From positions 4,285,501-4,349,500 of the forward strand of contig OY829544.1 in NCBI GenBank assembly GCA_963691705.1: 64,000 bases of DNA, read 5' to 3'. Below the pieces are notes generated by a model that saw only the letters and a program-made list of their open reading frames with translations, did no database searches and had not been told where the DNA came from. The position numbers were made by a program, and so were the translations under genes. Source of the stretch: Viola odorata (lineage: Eukaryota; Streptophyta; Magnoliopsida; Malpighiales; Violaceae). Positions 29,701 to 42,451 of the stretch are shown one piece after another (position 1 is the first letter of the stretch; each line of letters begins with the position of its first letter).

Positions 29701-32700
29701 CAGGTTTGAGGTACATCATGGAGTTCTGTCTGCCATTGGATATGTCACTGCAGAATGTATGTCAAACACAGCTGCTGTAAGTTGTCTATTTGTTGTAATA
29801 ACTGCTTTTGGAGCTTAAACAAACCCATCCCCAGCCCATTTCATTTTATGCCAAAGTCCAAATTCCAAAGCACTTTATGTTTCATCATCATATGATATTT
29901 TCTGGTTATGCCACCCACAATGGGCACATGAAGATGATAATTTGGAAACTCGTGGATGTAACAAGCACAAAGGGACACTGGTTTTTAGATATTGATCATA
30001 TGCATGTACACTAATGTGTCCTGAAGGGGGGTTCCTGTGCCAATGGCAGGACGCCTTATGCTCAACAAATAAATGACTCCCTTTTTTGATTTTAGGAAAT
30101 AGTCTTTTTGCACTCATCTTATTTGCTTTGTTGTATACTTTTCATGCCTGTGGCCCTTTTACTCTCTCCTTTCCCCCTTTTGATACTGTAGGGATGTTAA
30201 GGCTTATTCATTATCATATTCATTGTGCTGTAAGATGGTGCCTCTGTATTGTTTGGCATTTAGCTTCTGCCTATTGTTTTTTCCTTTTTTTATTATTTAT
30301 GTGCAATTTATTTCATGGTACTCTTTATTGATCTATTTTCCTGCACATCTAGTTGTGTTCAACCAATCGTGACATTTCTTGCAGATTCCAGAGAACTTGT
30401 TTCAAAATATACTTAAGTGCCTGACCGATGTTGTTAACTCTGAAACTGCAACATTGGCCTCTGTTGCAATGCAAGCTCTTGGTCATATTGGATTGCGTGT
30501 ACCTTTACCTCCTGTTGTTCATAATTCTGGTTCAGGTGAAGTTCATAGGTACCCACATTCGTTAGCAAAAATATCTGCACTAAATGTCAATGAATAATAT
30601 AGTGCCATTGTTAATACTGCAGTTGACTTCCTGACTGTCTTACATGAAAAATTGAGCAAGTTACTGTCTGGTGATGATGCTAAAGCTATTCAGAAAGTTG
30701 TGATTGCCCTTGGACACATATGTGTAATGGAAACATCAGCCTCAGTCTTGAACGGTGCCCTTGATTTGATCTTTAGTCTGTGCCGGTCAAAGGTGGGTAG
30801 AAAACAGACCTGTCGTAATTAACTTACATTTCTAGTTTCATTTGTCAGACTGGGATGAGCCTCCAAACAGTTGTCATTTGGTTTATAAGGTACGCACATC
30901 AGGAAAGACATAATGCCTTTGGTTTTGGAATTTTTCAGGTTGAGGATATTCTATTTGCTGTCGGGGAGGCTCTTTCTTTTTTATGGGGCGGTGTTCCTGT
31001 GACAGCTGATGTGATTCTTAAAACTAATTATTCTTCACTTTCTACGACCTCAAACTTTCTTCTGGGGGATATCAGCTCATCCTTGTCAAAGCACAACTTT
31101 GTTGGGAAAAGTGAAGTTGCTGGAGATTACCATGCTATTGTTAGAGATTCAATTACTAGAAAGCTTTTCGATGATCTTTTATATAGTAGTAGAAAAGAAG
31201 AGCGCTGTGCCGGAACTGTTTGGCTGCTATCGCTTACAATGTATTGTGGCCATCACCCAACCATACAACAAATGCTTCCAGAAATTCAGGTTTGTCATTA
31301 GTATGAAGTATGATACCTAGCATTTTGTCTCCCATTGATAATTTAATAAATTAGACCTCCCCATTTAGTGGGATCCATGCTCAAATTTTGAATGAATGAG
31401 CATGGAGCAAGGATAATTTGTCGAAGAGTTTCCGCATATTATTTCAAATTTATGGCATGAGTGATGTGTTCTATACAATCATGAATTATAATAGCTCTAC
31501 AGCAGGATGGGTCATGCAATTTATGATAGATTTGCATTAACTTGGCCACTTTTTTGTTCTTGGATTTGCTTTCTAGTAATTGAATCTCTATGGAGGTATC
31601 AATTTATTCCTAGTATGCATGATATAGAGAGTGGTTGGCATTTTCATGAGGTGGGATATGATTGCTTGGAGTTGGTCCAATGGCCACCTTGTTGCCATGG
31701 ATGTATAGGATAGGGGCCTTGTCAGGTGTTGATGATTGTCGGGTATTCAATGCAGTAACTTAAATATGGTTTATGTGGAATTCATTTGGTTTCATGCTAC
31801 TTTGATTAAGGTTATTGTCCTTGTGCTTACTGCTATTCCTAAAATGCTTTGGCTTTTTGAATTTTTTTGGCATAACAGATGTATTGCAAGTTTACTACCA
31901 TTGATTTAATTGGTTTCTGCTATATGAATGTCATATCTGTTATGGACAATTTCTAGTTATTAGACATTTTACCGCACCAATTTTCTTTGGTAACATTTTA
32001 TTACCTGACTTTCTCCTGCTGCTCGATCAGCATACACTACTATTACCCGTCACTATGTTTTATCTGTGGGCTAACTGTTTCAAATGAATGCAGGAGGCTT
32101 TTTCACACCTACTCGGTGAGCAGAATGAGCTAACACAAGAGCTAGCATCCCAAGGTATGAGCATTGTCTACGATCTTGGTGATGCCTCTATGAAAAAGAA
32201 TTTAGTGGATGCTCTAGTAACCACCCTGACTGGTTCAGGGAAGAGGAAAAGAGCTATAAAGGTAAAAACACTTTGTTTCAAGTCTTCTATTTTAGTTCAT
32301 TTTATAAATGCACATGTGGTATTGACATCTGGAGTTTTAAATATACAGCTAGTTGAAGATTCCGAAGTCTTCCAAGAGGGAGCTATTGGTGAAAGCCTTA
32401 GTGGAGGAAAAATAAGTACTTATAAGGAGCTTTGCAGTCTGGCAAATGAGATGGGTCAGCCTGACTTAATTTATAAGTTTATGGATCTGGCCAATCACCA
32501 AGCTTCTCTGAATTCAAAGAGGGGTGCAGCCTTTGGGTTTTCAAAGATTGCCAAGCAAGCTGGGGATGCCCTCCAACCACACTTAAAATTGTTGATCCCA
32601 AGGCTAGTTAGGTACCAATACGATCCTGACAAAAATGTGCAGGTGAGCATCGTTGAACTCTCTGGACTGACAAAAGTTATTTGGTTCCTTGACTATATAG

Positions 32701-35700
32701 TGTTGTTGATTTTATCCTATTTATTTAGTTATGAACATTTTGTCGCCAAATTTTCGATAGGCATGCTTGTAAAGGTAGAAATTGTCATGCTTATGCATAG
32801 AAAAAATATGTGCATATATTCTTCAAAGTATGGGTCATCCAGGTATTTGCTAACCAGTCAGTTAATTGATTTAATGCCTTTATGCTTGCCGCATTTGTAG
32901 GATGCGATGGCACACATTTGGAAGTCACTAGTTGCTGACCCCAAAAGAACCATTGATCACCACTTGGACCTTATTATAGATGATCTTATTATACAATGTG
33001 GATCTAGACTTTGGCGTTCACGTGAGGCTTCCTGTCTTGCGCTTGCAGACATTATCCAAGGACGAAAATTCGACCAGGTGATGAGTTTGCTTTTCACATG
33101 ATCATGGGTGGTTGACATGTTCTGTTCTATTCCTTTGTTCTTACCCATTTCTTGGCAAGACTGGTCAATGAGCTACTAAACTTCCTATGCACAGCTTACA
33201 GAAATTTCTATGTATCCTGAGCAGTGTAAAGAAAAGAAGCATTCTGATACTTTCCTTTGATTAATAAGTGAAAAATATGAGCTATGTTCATAGTTTCCAT
33301 TGTTTACCATCCTTCTATCCATACTTTTATCATTAAAAGCACACAGATACTTGGTCGATGCCTTGTTTCTCAAGCTCCACAATGCCACAGGCTCTAGGCC
33401 CCCTCTCAGGAATATCTTTATTAAACAGAAACCTATCTGGAACTGAGAGCCTTCGACAACTCTCCCATGTCACATGCTATTGCTTTCTCTACCATGCTAC
33501 ATAATGTTGATGGTCTTATTCACTTACTGGATTATTATTATCTTAACTAAAAATCTATTTTTCCACACATTCTCAGTTAGTTCTACTTTCATGTCATACA
33601 AAATTGTGGTAGCTTTGGTAGCTTTTTGTTGTCATTGATGGTGTTCTCGTACAGGTAGGGAAGCATCTAAAGAAAATATGGACTGTTGCATTTCGTGCCA
33701 TGGATGATATTAAGGAGACTGTTAGAATCTCTGGTGAAAAATTATGTCGTGCTGTTACTTCATTAACAATCAGGCTATGCGATATTTCACTTACAGAAAT
33801 ATCAGATGCCAGCAACGCAATGGAGATTGTTCTGCCTCTGTTACTTGCAGATGGAATATTAAGTAAAGTTGACAGTGTTCGCAAGGCATCAATTGGTGTT
33901 GTTATGAAGCTTGCAAAGGTTAGATATTTTGTAAGGATATAATGCTGAATTTGGTGTCATGAGTTCATTTTCTACTTATGACGTGTTAGCTTTCCAGTGT
34001 TCTATGAAACATCACTTTTGAAGGTTATATTCTTAGTCTATACCTTGAATACACATGGATATAGATTTCAAGACCCATGCATGCAAAATGTTAGTATCTT
34101 TTATGGCAGCATGTGTCCATGCATATAGAAAGGCAATGGATCATTTCTTAGCCAATGGCCAAAAATGAAATATGCCTTATACTTCTACTCGTATAATAAA
34201 TTTGATTGTGGGAGGTGAGATTGGTATTGTGTCGGGAAATTGATTGGAAGATTTGTTCCAAGTTTAACTATTTTCCAGAATTTGAACTTCCTTTGATTAT
34301 TTGTAGCATGTAGGTTATGGAATTCACTGGTCCTTTTTACTGTTTTATGCTGGGTTTACATAGAGGTTGTGTTTTTTATTCAGGGTGCTGGAACCGCACT
34401 TCGTCCACATTTGCCTGATTTAGTTTGCTGCATGCTGGAAAGTTTATCAAGTCTTGAAGACCAGGGGCTCAATTATGTGGAGGTTCTTTCAGCAATTATT
34501 CATTTTAATCTTTTATTTAGATTAATTACAATTTAGTACTTGAAACAAGTTAGTCATGCATTTGATAAAACATACAGTTTTGTTGCTCAAGTTCAAAATG
34601 CTTTGATCATTCACTATTGAATGCTTGATTAAGAACATATGTTTATAAATTTTCATGTCAAGTATAATAAACTAGAAAATATTATTCTCTTTTTTCCATG
34701 ATGATCATAGTCAAATGACTGTCTTATAGTTGCTAGGGTCGAATTATAATACATCAAGGCTGAAGGACGAAATTATAATTGAGCCTTAGTTCTTCTTCAA
34801 AGATTTTAGTTATGTTTGATTAGTTCAGTCATTAATTTAATTTTCTTTCTAGTTGCATGCAGCAAATGCTGGAATACAGGCCGAAAAGCTTGAAAATTTG
34901 CGGGTTTCAATTTCCAAAGGCTCCCCTATGTGGGAAACTCTTGACCTATGTATAAATGTTGTAAATACTGAAGCATTAGATATCTTGGTCCCTCGTCTAG
35001 CTCAGTTGGCCCGATCAGGAGTCGGCCTTAACTCCAGGTGAGTAAGTATCCCAAATTGATAATTGCAATATGTTGAGGTTAATGGTTTGGAAGATGTGCC
35101 ACCCTGTTTCCTTATATACCCTAACACTGATGCCACACTGTGATCACATCCACGATCTTGGTTTTATTCCTTTTTATAAGTAGAAACTTAAGACATCCTC
35201 TTTCAAATTTGATACAAGCTCTAGTTTTATCCTGACTGACATTTTTTGTCCATCAGTTGAAAACCATCAAGGATTTTGTATTTTTGAACCATAATTTTTT
35301 AACTGTCCCTTTCAATTTATGCAGGTGATTCTTACAAACTAATGCTTGTAGTACTCAAGTTTTACTTCTTTGGGTGGGGTTCTCCTCATAAAGATAATTA
35401 TAATGTAGTAATTTCGGTTTTAATGATATAAACCTATTAGTGACTGGAGTTTTGTTTTGATAAATCCATGTCCAATTTGGATGAATTTTCCATCGATCCA
35501 AAATGTAATCACTCTGACTATGTATTAATGCTAGCAAACTCAGCTGCAAATTGACATTTCATCAAAATTTATACCTTCAACTCAAGTATGAATCTCCATA
35601 AAGAGAGAAATCAATCCCATGTTCTTATAACAGGGTGCCTGTCCCGAATACTCTACCCCATTCTCTCCAACCTGAATCCTTTCCACCAATCAACAGTTGT

Positions 35701-38700
35701 CCCACTGCCTTTCCCTTATAATATACACATCTTTAAGGGGTACAAAAGCTATCCTCTGGCTCGGATTGACTTATAGAGCGGATAATTTAAACATTTTTCT
35801 TAACTATCTAATTTATTTTTCCTTGTGCAGGGTTGGTGTTGCCAGCTTTATCAGCTTGTTGGTTCAAAAAATTGGTGGCAATATCAAGCCATTTACTAGC
35901 ATGCTATTGAAGGTGTTGTTTCCGATTGTGAAGGAGGAGAAAAGTGTTGTGGCAAAACGTGCCTTTGCAAGCGCGTGTGCCTCGGTTTTGAAGTATGCAA
36001 CGCCTTCTCAAGCTGAAAAGCTGATTGAAGACACCACAGCTTTGCTTAACAGTGAAAGGAATGCCCAAATTTCATGTGCAATTCTTTTGAAAAACTATTC
36101 ATCCATGGCATCAGATGTTTTTGTTGGATTTAACGCGGCAATTTTACCAGCAGTGTTTGTTTCAAGGTTTGTATCTGATCCTATTTTCTCAGGTTTGTGG
36201 CCTTTTCATTTTTTTTATTTGTCCCAAACCTCCACCAAAATTTTATTTATCCTGAAGTTAAGTTACATGTAGTTGTAGAGGCTCAGTTTTGGACCAAGGG
36301 GAATTAGTTTTCTTTGTGCTCACCGTAGAATCCTGTCACATTTTGTTTAGATAAGATTAGCTGAAATTGGTTTTCTTCTAGTGTAGTATGTGTTCTCATC
36401 AGCCAAAAGCCTGAGAAATTTTAAGAATGCCGGTAGGCTTTTAATTCATTTGTGTATGACAGCAGCTTAAGAAGTGAAATATGTGAACGTGTTTATCTTG
36501 CATTTCTTCATTTGTAACTGGTGTTGGAGGGGGTTTTATCAGAATAGAGACTATTGTCTTTTGTGTAATTTCTTGTGCCCTGTACTGATTCTTAAAACTA
36601 AGGGTTGAGGTGCCACCTTACTTTAAATTTCTTTTGCAATTTACCATTTCCTTCTGATTATTGATATCTCCAAAGCATTTTAATCTGCAGTTATCGTTTT
36701 GCTCTGAAATTTACCATGTAAATTTTTGTGCAGATTTGAGGATGACAAGAATGTTGCTGGCCTATTTGAGGAGTTGTGGGAAGACAATATAAGCGGTGAA
36801 CGAGTGACTCTTCAGTTGTACTTAGAAGAAATTGTTTCTCTTATTTGTGAGGGCCTTGGATCTTCATCGTGGGCAAGTAAAAAAAAGGTATGCCACTTGT
36901 ACTCCTTGTACCTTCTGTTCTCCTTTCTCCATAAATTGTGATTTTTGGACTATTTTGTGCATCAGTATTAAGATGCTTTTCTTTGTTGCTTGCCCATGAA
37001 GTCAGCTCAGGCAATATGCAAGCTTAGTGAAATTTTGGGTGAATCATTGTCCTCTCATCACCATGCAATGCTTGAATCTCTTTTGAAAGAACTTCCTGGT
37101 CGTTTGTGGGAGGTATCCATGTTCATATTTTTGTTTTGATAAAGGAAACGTGTCACTTGAAATTTAGATCAAGAAAACTGCTTACATCATATGTCCACCA
37201 GGGTTTTCCCAAATTTTTATTTGGAGTATTTAAAATAGTAGCTCTCAATAACTCATCTCTTTATAAAATCTGCTCCTGGTTATGTGATAAGAAAGGTTGA
37301 TTTCTTACTATTTCCATTCTTGTTTTCTGTGCTAATGGTCTTCAATATAACAGGGAAAGGAGGCTCTTTTACATGCAATAGGTTCACTTTGTACATCTTG
37401 CCATAAAGCAATTTCCTCCGCAAATCCTGCTACCCCTCATGCAATTTTGACTATGGTATCTTCCGCATGTATGAAGAAAGTGAAGAAATACCGCGAAGCA
37501 GCTTTATCTTCTCTTGACCAGGTAGTTATTGGATAATGTTCTACGTACTATCCAAAAATCATGTTTCCCTTGGAAAATAACAGCTTTTCCATTCAAGACA
37601 CTGATGGGATATATAGCTATTTAGCCTGTGAAAGAGAGCATACTAGTTGAGTATTGAAGTTCAGTCTTAGGTCCTGATAACATTTCGTGCAATCTTTTAA
37701 AAGGCTTTGACAGATTGTCTGATGCTGAAACTAAACTTTTACCATGTCAAACTGCGATCTTTAGCGAGAGCTTCATCCCTTTCTGTTTTGGGTCCCTTGA
37801 CTTAAGTTCTCCTTTTCCTTTCACAGATTATAAAAGCTTTTGAGATACCCGAGTTCTTCAATATCATTTTTCCACTATTATTTGAGATGTGCAATTCAGC
37901 AGCTGCCAATAAATCTATGCGTGCAGATGGAGCAAGTGATGGTAAAGCAGGTTGTTATTCTTCGTTTTTAATTTAGCTGCTTTTGTTTCCTGTTTGTTCC
38001 GTGAGTTGTGCTATTTTCTATGACCATCTTGATATCATGGCCAGTTGCAATTTAGTGTTTTTTAATTTTAAAATGCAACCATAACCTATTTTAGGTTACA
38101 ATCTGGATCGCAACTTGCTATCATTCCTTAAATATTTGGGTTTGAGTCTTCCTGTAAACTAGGAACAATGACCTGTCCATTTCAATAGAAGCAAAATATA
38201 TTTCAATGAAAATTTGCATTTGGTTGCAGTGAAAATCCTGAAGAGTTTCATGGGTCCTGGTCCACATGTGAACAAAGAAACCCTATGAACATACTTTATT
38301 ACATACTCTTCTAACAAGCCTGCAGATTTTTCTTCTTGTGACATTACTTCTATTCTTTGTATTATATAGTATGGAAGACTGCTCTATTGAAGTAAATAAT
38401 GTTTTATTTATCATTTATTTTGTTTGTCCACTTTATGTAGAGTTGAACAGCCAGTTTAAAAAGGGTGAACAGTCAGATGACTGAATTCAATGTCAAATCT
38501 TTATGCAGAATCAGGTTCTGGTGAAGACTCTCCTGTCCCACTTGAAAAAGTTCTGAGCTGCATGAAGTCTTGCATCCATGTGGCACTTATAAATGATGTG
38601 ATCGAACAGAAAAAGAATTTGATGGATGTGTTATTGATTTCTCTATCGCCAGGGTTACAGTGGACAGGTATCTTATTTTACGAATATTCTTATTATCACT

Positions 38701-39702
38701 GCTTCAAAGAGTTTCTTCTTAACCATTGAACTGTTGTGGGGCAGTCAAATTGTCATCGTTCACAATAATTAGAGAACTATGCACAAGGCTCCTGACCTTG
38801 TTGGATAACTCTGAGGGAACTTTCCATCAGGAAAGTGTACCCTCTTGGCTCCAGGAGGTAAAAACTGCACATTATTTAATCCAGTATTTTGTGATTCTCT
38901 GAATTGCTAGTTAGATTTTTTTGAGTGCTGGTTTAAACGGGATGATTGTCCTGTTTGTCTACAGCTTTTCCAATCGGTGTCACCAAAGATAGTTGAATGT
39001 ATAAAGACAATAAAGATTGCGCAGGTCTGCCATCTTTTGCCTTATATTGCAATTGTCTTTCGTAAAATTATCTATCTAGTAAAACCATGCATCTGCTGGG
39101 CCCCAAAAGAACAATAACCTTAACCATTTTGCACCTGAACAAGGGTAGCTTTACTGGTGGCATTTATTAGAGATTGAGAAATCGGGGAAGAAATGCACGT
39201 AGATATTTGAAGGGCTTGTGTAGAGTGACGTTTGCCTAACCAAATAAAAGTAAACATAATATTCCTAGTGCAGTATTCCTTCACTCTAACTGGTGCTAAC
39301 CACAAAGAAGTGTTTTCCTCTGCCTTTGTTCTCCTAAAACCTAATTTATCCATGTTTTGGGATGCATTTTCTTTGTGTGTGATATGTGCTAACAATTGAT
39401 CTGAAAGTAAAACTGAAAACTGAAGAGCCGTGAAAGATCTCTCTTGTTGTTCTGTCAGTGATTCCACTTTCTTTTTGTGCTGTTTCATTCAATTTTTTAA
39501 CACAGTTTCCTGAAATTAGGTTCACATAAATGCTTCGGAGTGCCTTCTGGAGATCACCAAGCTGCGGAGACGCCTTGGACCAGTGCACTGGATCGATACT
39601 GGATTTAAGGAAGAGCTTCTTCATCAATATGAGGTAGAAAAGAACGAGGAGGCGAAATCATTTATGAAAAAATGCGTTGACATCTTCGAAAACGTAGATT
39701 AA
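23773..39702 (+). CDS. ECM29: Proteasome adaptor and scaffold protein ECM29
   Basis: ECM29 is a HEAT/ARM-repeat solenoid that binds the 26S proteasome and links its 19S and 20S parts. About 35 exons are recognisable, roughly 1,830 codons when summed, matching the family size. Examples: 23773-23982 (MAESSSSLSAG...RNK), 24069-24236 (VLEILSHVNKMVKHRPEIG), 24323-24412, 25362-25445, 25996-26148, 28958-29339, 29443-29627, 32349-32642 (KRGAAFGFSKIAKQAG), 32901-33077, 33656-33919, 34853-35038, 35831-36166, 37354-37521 and 39519-39702. The N-terminus has an Ala run from GCT repeats. The first intron appears to start with GC, not GT (AAG|GCAAAG). The last codons lie at 39691-39702, ending in TAA. Several internal exon borders were read only approximately. 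Introns contain short open frames that are not separate genes. Confidence 0.9.
23983..24068 (+). other. GC-AG intron in ECM29 (first intron)
   Basis: The exon ends AAC AAG and the next bases are GCAAAG. The next exon, after ATAG, begins GTT CTT GAA. Only removing 23983-24068 gives the expected RNK-VLEILSHV continuity. No GT donor lies at this boundary, so a GC donor is the simplest reading. Confidence 0.75.
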
Positions 39703-40600
39703 GTGAATGGCCCAAGGTACTTTAAGTTGCATACAGTCTTGAGGTTGCGGATTGTATTTTCTAGAGACTATCCTCGAGTAAACATCAAAAGAAAAGGAGG
39801 GAAGATCGGTTGAACCAGGGGAAGTTTAATACGAAAGGATGAAGAAAGAACTAAAGAACTGTATCTGATGCTTGACATTTCATGTCATTTTTCTTTTCAA
39901 AGAGCACGAAAAGCAAATAGTAATTAACCAGACATGACAGACATGATAGTGGTTGAGGATTCATCATATGGCGGTCGTGTAGGCACGGATTGCTGTTGCA
40001 GAGGTGTAACTAAAGTCTAATTCTGCTCTTATTTTATGAAAAAAATTATTGAATGCCACTTACTATTCATTATTTATAACAGCCTGCCTGCATTAATAAC
40101 AAATTGTATTTTTCTTCTTGATAAATTGTAGGAAACTCTGATAATATCTACCAAAGTATGCGTATAGTATGCAGTAGTATTATAATCGCAGGCAAACAAT
40201 TCTCTACAATAACTTTAAAAACTCCATGTATAATAAATCTCCTATTTTTGGTGCAATGTATAACAAATCTGAATGACCTAATTGAGACTAATTTATCAAT
40301 TATACGAGTAATTTGAGATTTTTTAATATAAGATTTAATTGAAAAATAGTGGGCACAGATACGAATAAAATTACAGCTCCTAATACATAAGGTTTTAATT
40401 CAACTTATTAATATATATTATTTTTGTGATGAATGTTATGATTCGATCTCTAATATTGTACCGATTTTTTTTTTCCTCTATTCAATTGTCTGCATAGCAA
40501 TGGCTTGGCTGTAATTTGCCAAGCCCGGCCCTATCTTACAAAAGTGGGCCGGTGCGTGTTTGGACTTAAAAAAAGTATACGCGCGGCCCGTATCCATAAG
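39703..40600. other. Intergenic region between ECM29 and the DUF4602-like gene
   Basis: It contains the ECM29 3' untranslated region and AT-rich spacer. Toward the right edge, GGCCC/GGGCC words cluster (AAGCCCGGCCC, GTGGGCCGG, GCGGCCCG). They resemble site-II-like promoter elements often found upstream of plant ribosome-biogenesis genes, which fits the neighbouring gene (inference). Confidence 0.5.
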
Positions 40601-40836
40601 CTCCTCCCTCCTCGCAAATCAGCTTATGCTTCGAAACTCTGAACTGAACTCGGAGCCTGAACTGAGCACTCGTTTTGCAAAAGAAAGAACCCTATAAGCA
40701 CCGTCGACAACGATTTTGCAATACATTTCATCTCCTTCGTCGTATCTGTTTCGGCAAGTCGTCCACAATTTTCTTCATCTTGTGAAGGTGCAGCTCTGTT
40801 TCTGCGGCTTTCATCGTAACCTCTTAGTTTTTCAGC

Positions 40837-42419
40837 GGTATGAACTTTTTGCAAATATGTAGCGCCTCATTCGAATAATGGAAAGAGACGTGATGGGTGC
40901 CGAAACCAACAAAAATAAATCATACAGTTTACCATGCACAATTAACTAAAATTGTAGCAAATGGTAAAAGGATCGAACCACAGAGATTTCACGACTAAAT
41001 TGTTTTCTATTGAATAACCAAGAATTGTAACGTAACAATGGTAAATACCAATATTGGGAGTTTTGTATGCAATTAATTTAAACAATTAAAAGAAGCAAGA
41101 CAGTAAACAGATAAAGATTGATTGAATTCAAGTGACAAGCAATTCCCGTAAAGACTCTGATCAAACCATAATTCATTCAGTTGATCATTGACACAAATAT
41201 TTTCAAAACCAATTTGCGTAGAAAGGCTATAGAAACCAGAGACTCTCTAGATTTCCTGCTCTCCACCTATTCAAAATTAACAAAGAGACTCTCTATTGAA
41301 AATTCCTAATCGCCCTAACAATTCTAAGAGACTCTCTATATAATTTAATTAAGTGATTGAAGATTGCACAGGGAGAGACCTTTCACAAACCTAGAAGAGA
41401 GACACTCTACTCCTATAAGTAAGATTATATTCTCTTTCTAATCAACTAGCAAATCAATTAGTTGCCTTCATATTCATGATAACATGGACTCCATAATTAT
41501 CAAGAACGACTGTAACTAAACATATTTAATTCTAAATTGATCAAGTTTAAAACAAACATGAATAGTTTTGACCCTAAATCAAAGAGAATAGAAATACGAA
41601 AATCAGAATTTAATAAACACAAATTTGATCTCACAAAGGAAGAATCATGGCTCAATGGCCTTTACCAGGAATCTAATAATTTAGCTACTACGCGACATAA
41701 TTAATTCAAACAAATAATATGCATGAATTAATTAATTGAAGAAAGGATGAATAAAAGTAATGTATTGAAAATAGCTAATTCCAAAACAGTAGCCGAATGT
41801 GTGCAGAAGAGAAGATGAGATCTACCTCCTCTGTCCAAAAAGGTTATAACATAAACCTATTCCAACTACTATCCTATAAAAAAGGATTTTCTAATTTGAA
41901 ATTGTTTAAATATCCTAGTCAAGGAATTCTAATGTATCTTCACTTTAATTACAATGGTTGAAGCTGCAGGTGGCAGCGGCTCAAAGCAAGCTCCTCTCCA
42001 ATGGGCCTAAGCCCAGTTTTCTTCAAATAGCAGCAGCACTGGTTCAAGTCTCAGGAAAACAAATGGCTGGTTCTATTCACACTCCATTCCTTAGCTGCAC
42101 ATTGCCATTTCCAAGTCCTTTTCTTCCATCTGACTTCAGCATCCGTGATATGCAAAAATGGGACAAAAGCATCACCAGCAGCAGCAATAATATCCAAATA
42201 AGCTGGATTGAACGCATAAAAATCAGAATAAATGCATTCAATCAAGACGCCTTCTAAGAAACTGGATTTTCTTCCCTTTGTTCGGATAAGGCCTCCTTGA
42301 TAACCTACTTTCTTTACGAATTCGGTTTCAGCTGACTTGGGCACAAAATCGGCTCTTAGTTTTACCGATTATTTTGGGATCAGTCGGCTATGGTTTTACA
42401 GGTTTTGTATTTTTGTTCA
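40837..42419 (+). other. Probable 5' leader intron carrying inserted sequence
   Basis: A donor-like CAGCG|GTATGA near 40837 and an acceptor TTTTTGTTCAG ending at about 42420 would splice a leader onto the exon that starts just before the ATG at 42452. Between them, from about 40895, the sequence changes character. It begins GATGGGTGCCGAAACC, includes AAAGGATCGAACCACAGAGA, and contains purine-rich GAGACTCTCTA words repeated four or more times (41231-41410). It looks like an insertion of unknown type. Clear terminal repeats were not found. Confidence 0.4.
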
Positions 42420-42451
42420 GTTAAAAGCTTGAAGAACTAGTTGGGGAAAAA

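Noticed and set aside
29808..30331. Open frames inside an ECM29 intron
   Set aside because: They are short, unconserved in appearance, and lie between well-defined exons. They are probably intronic noise.
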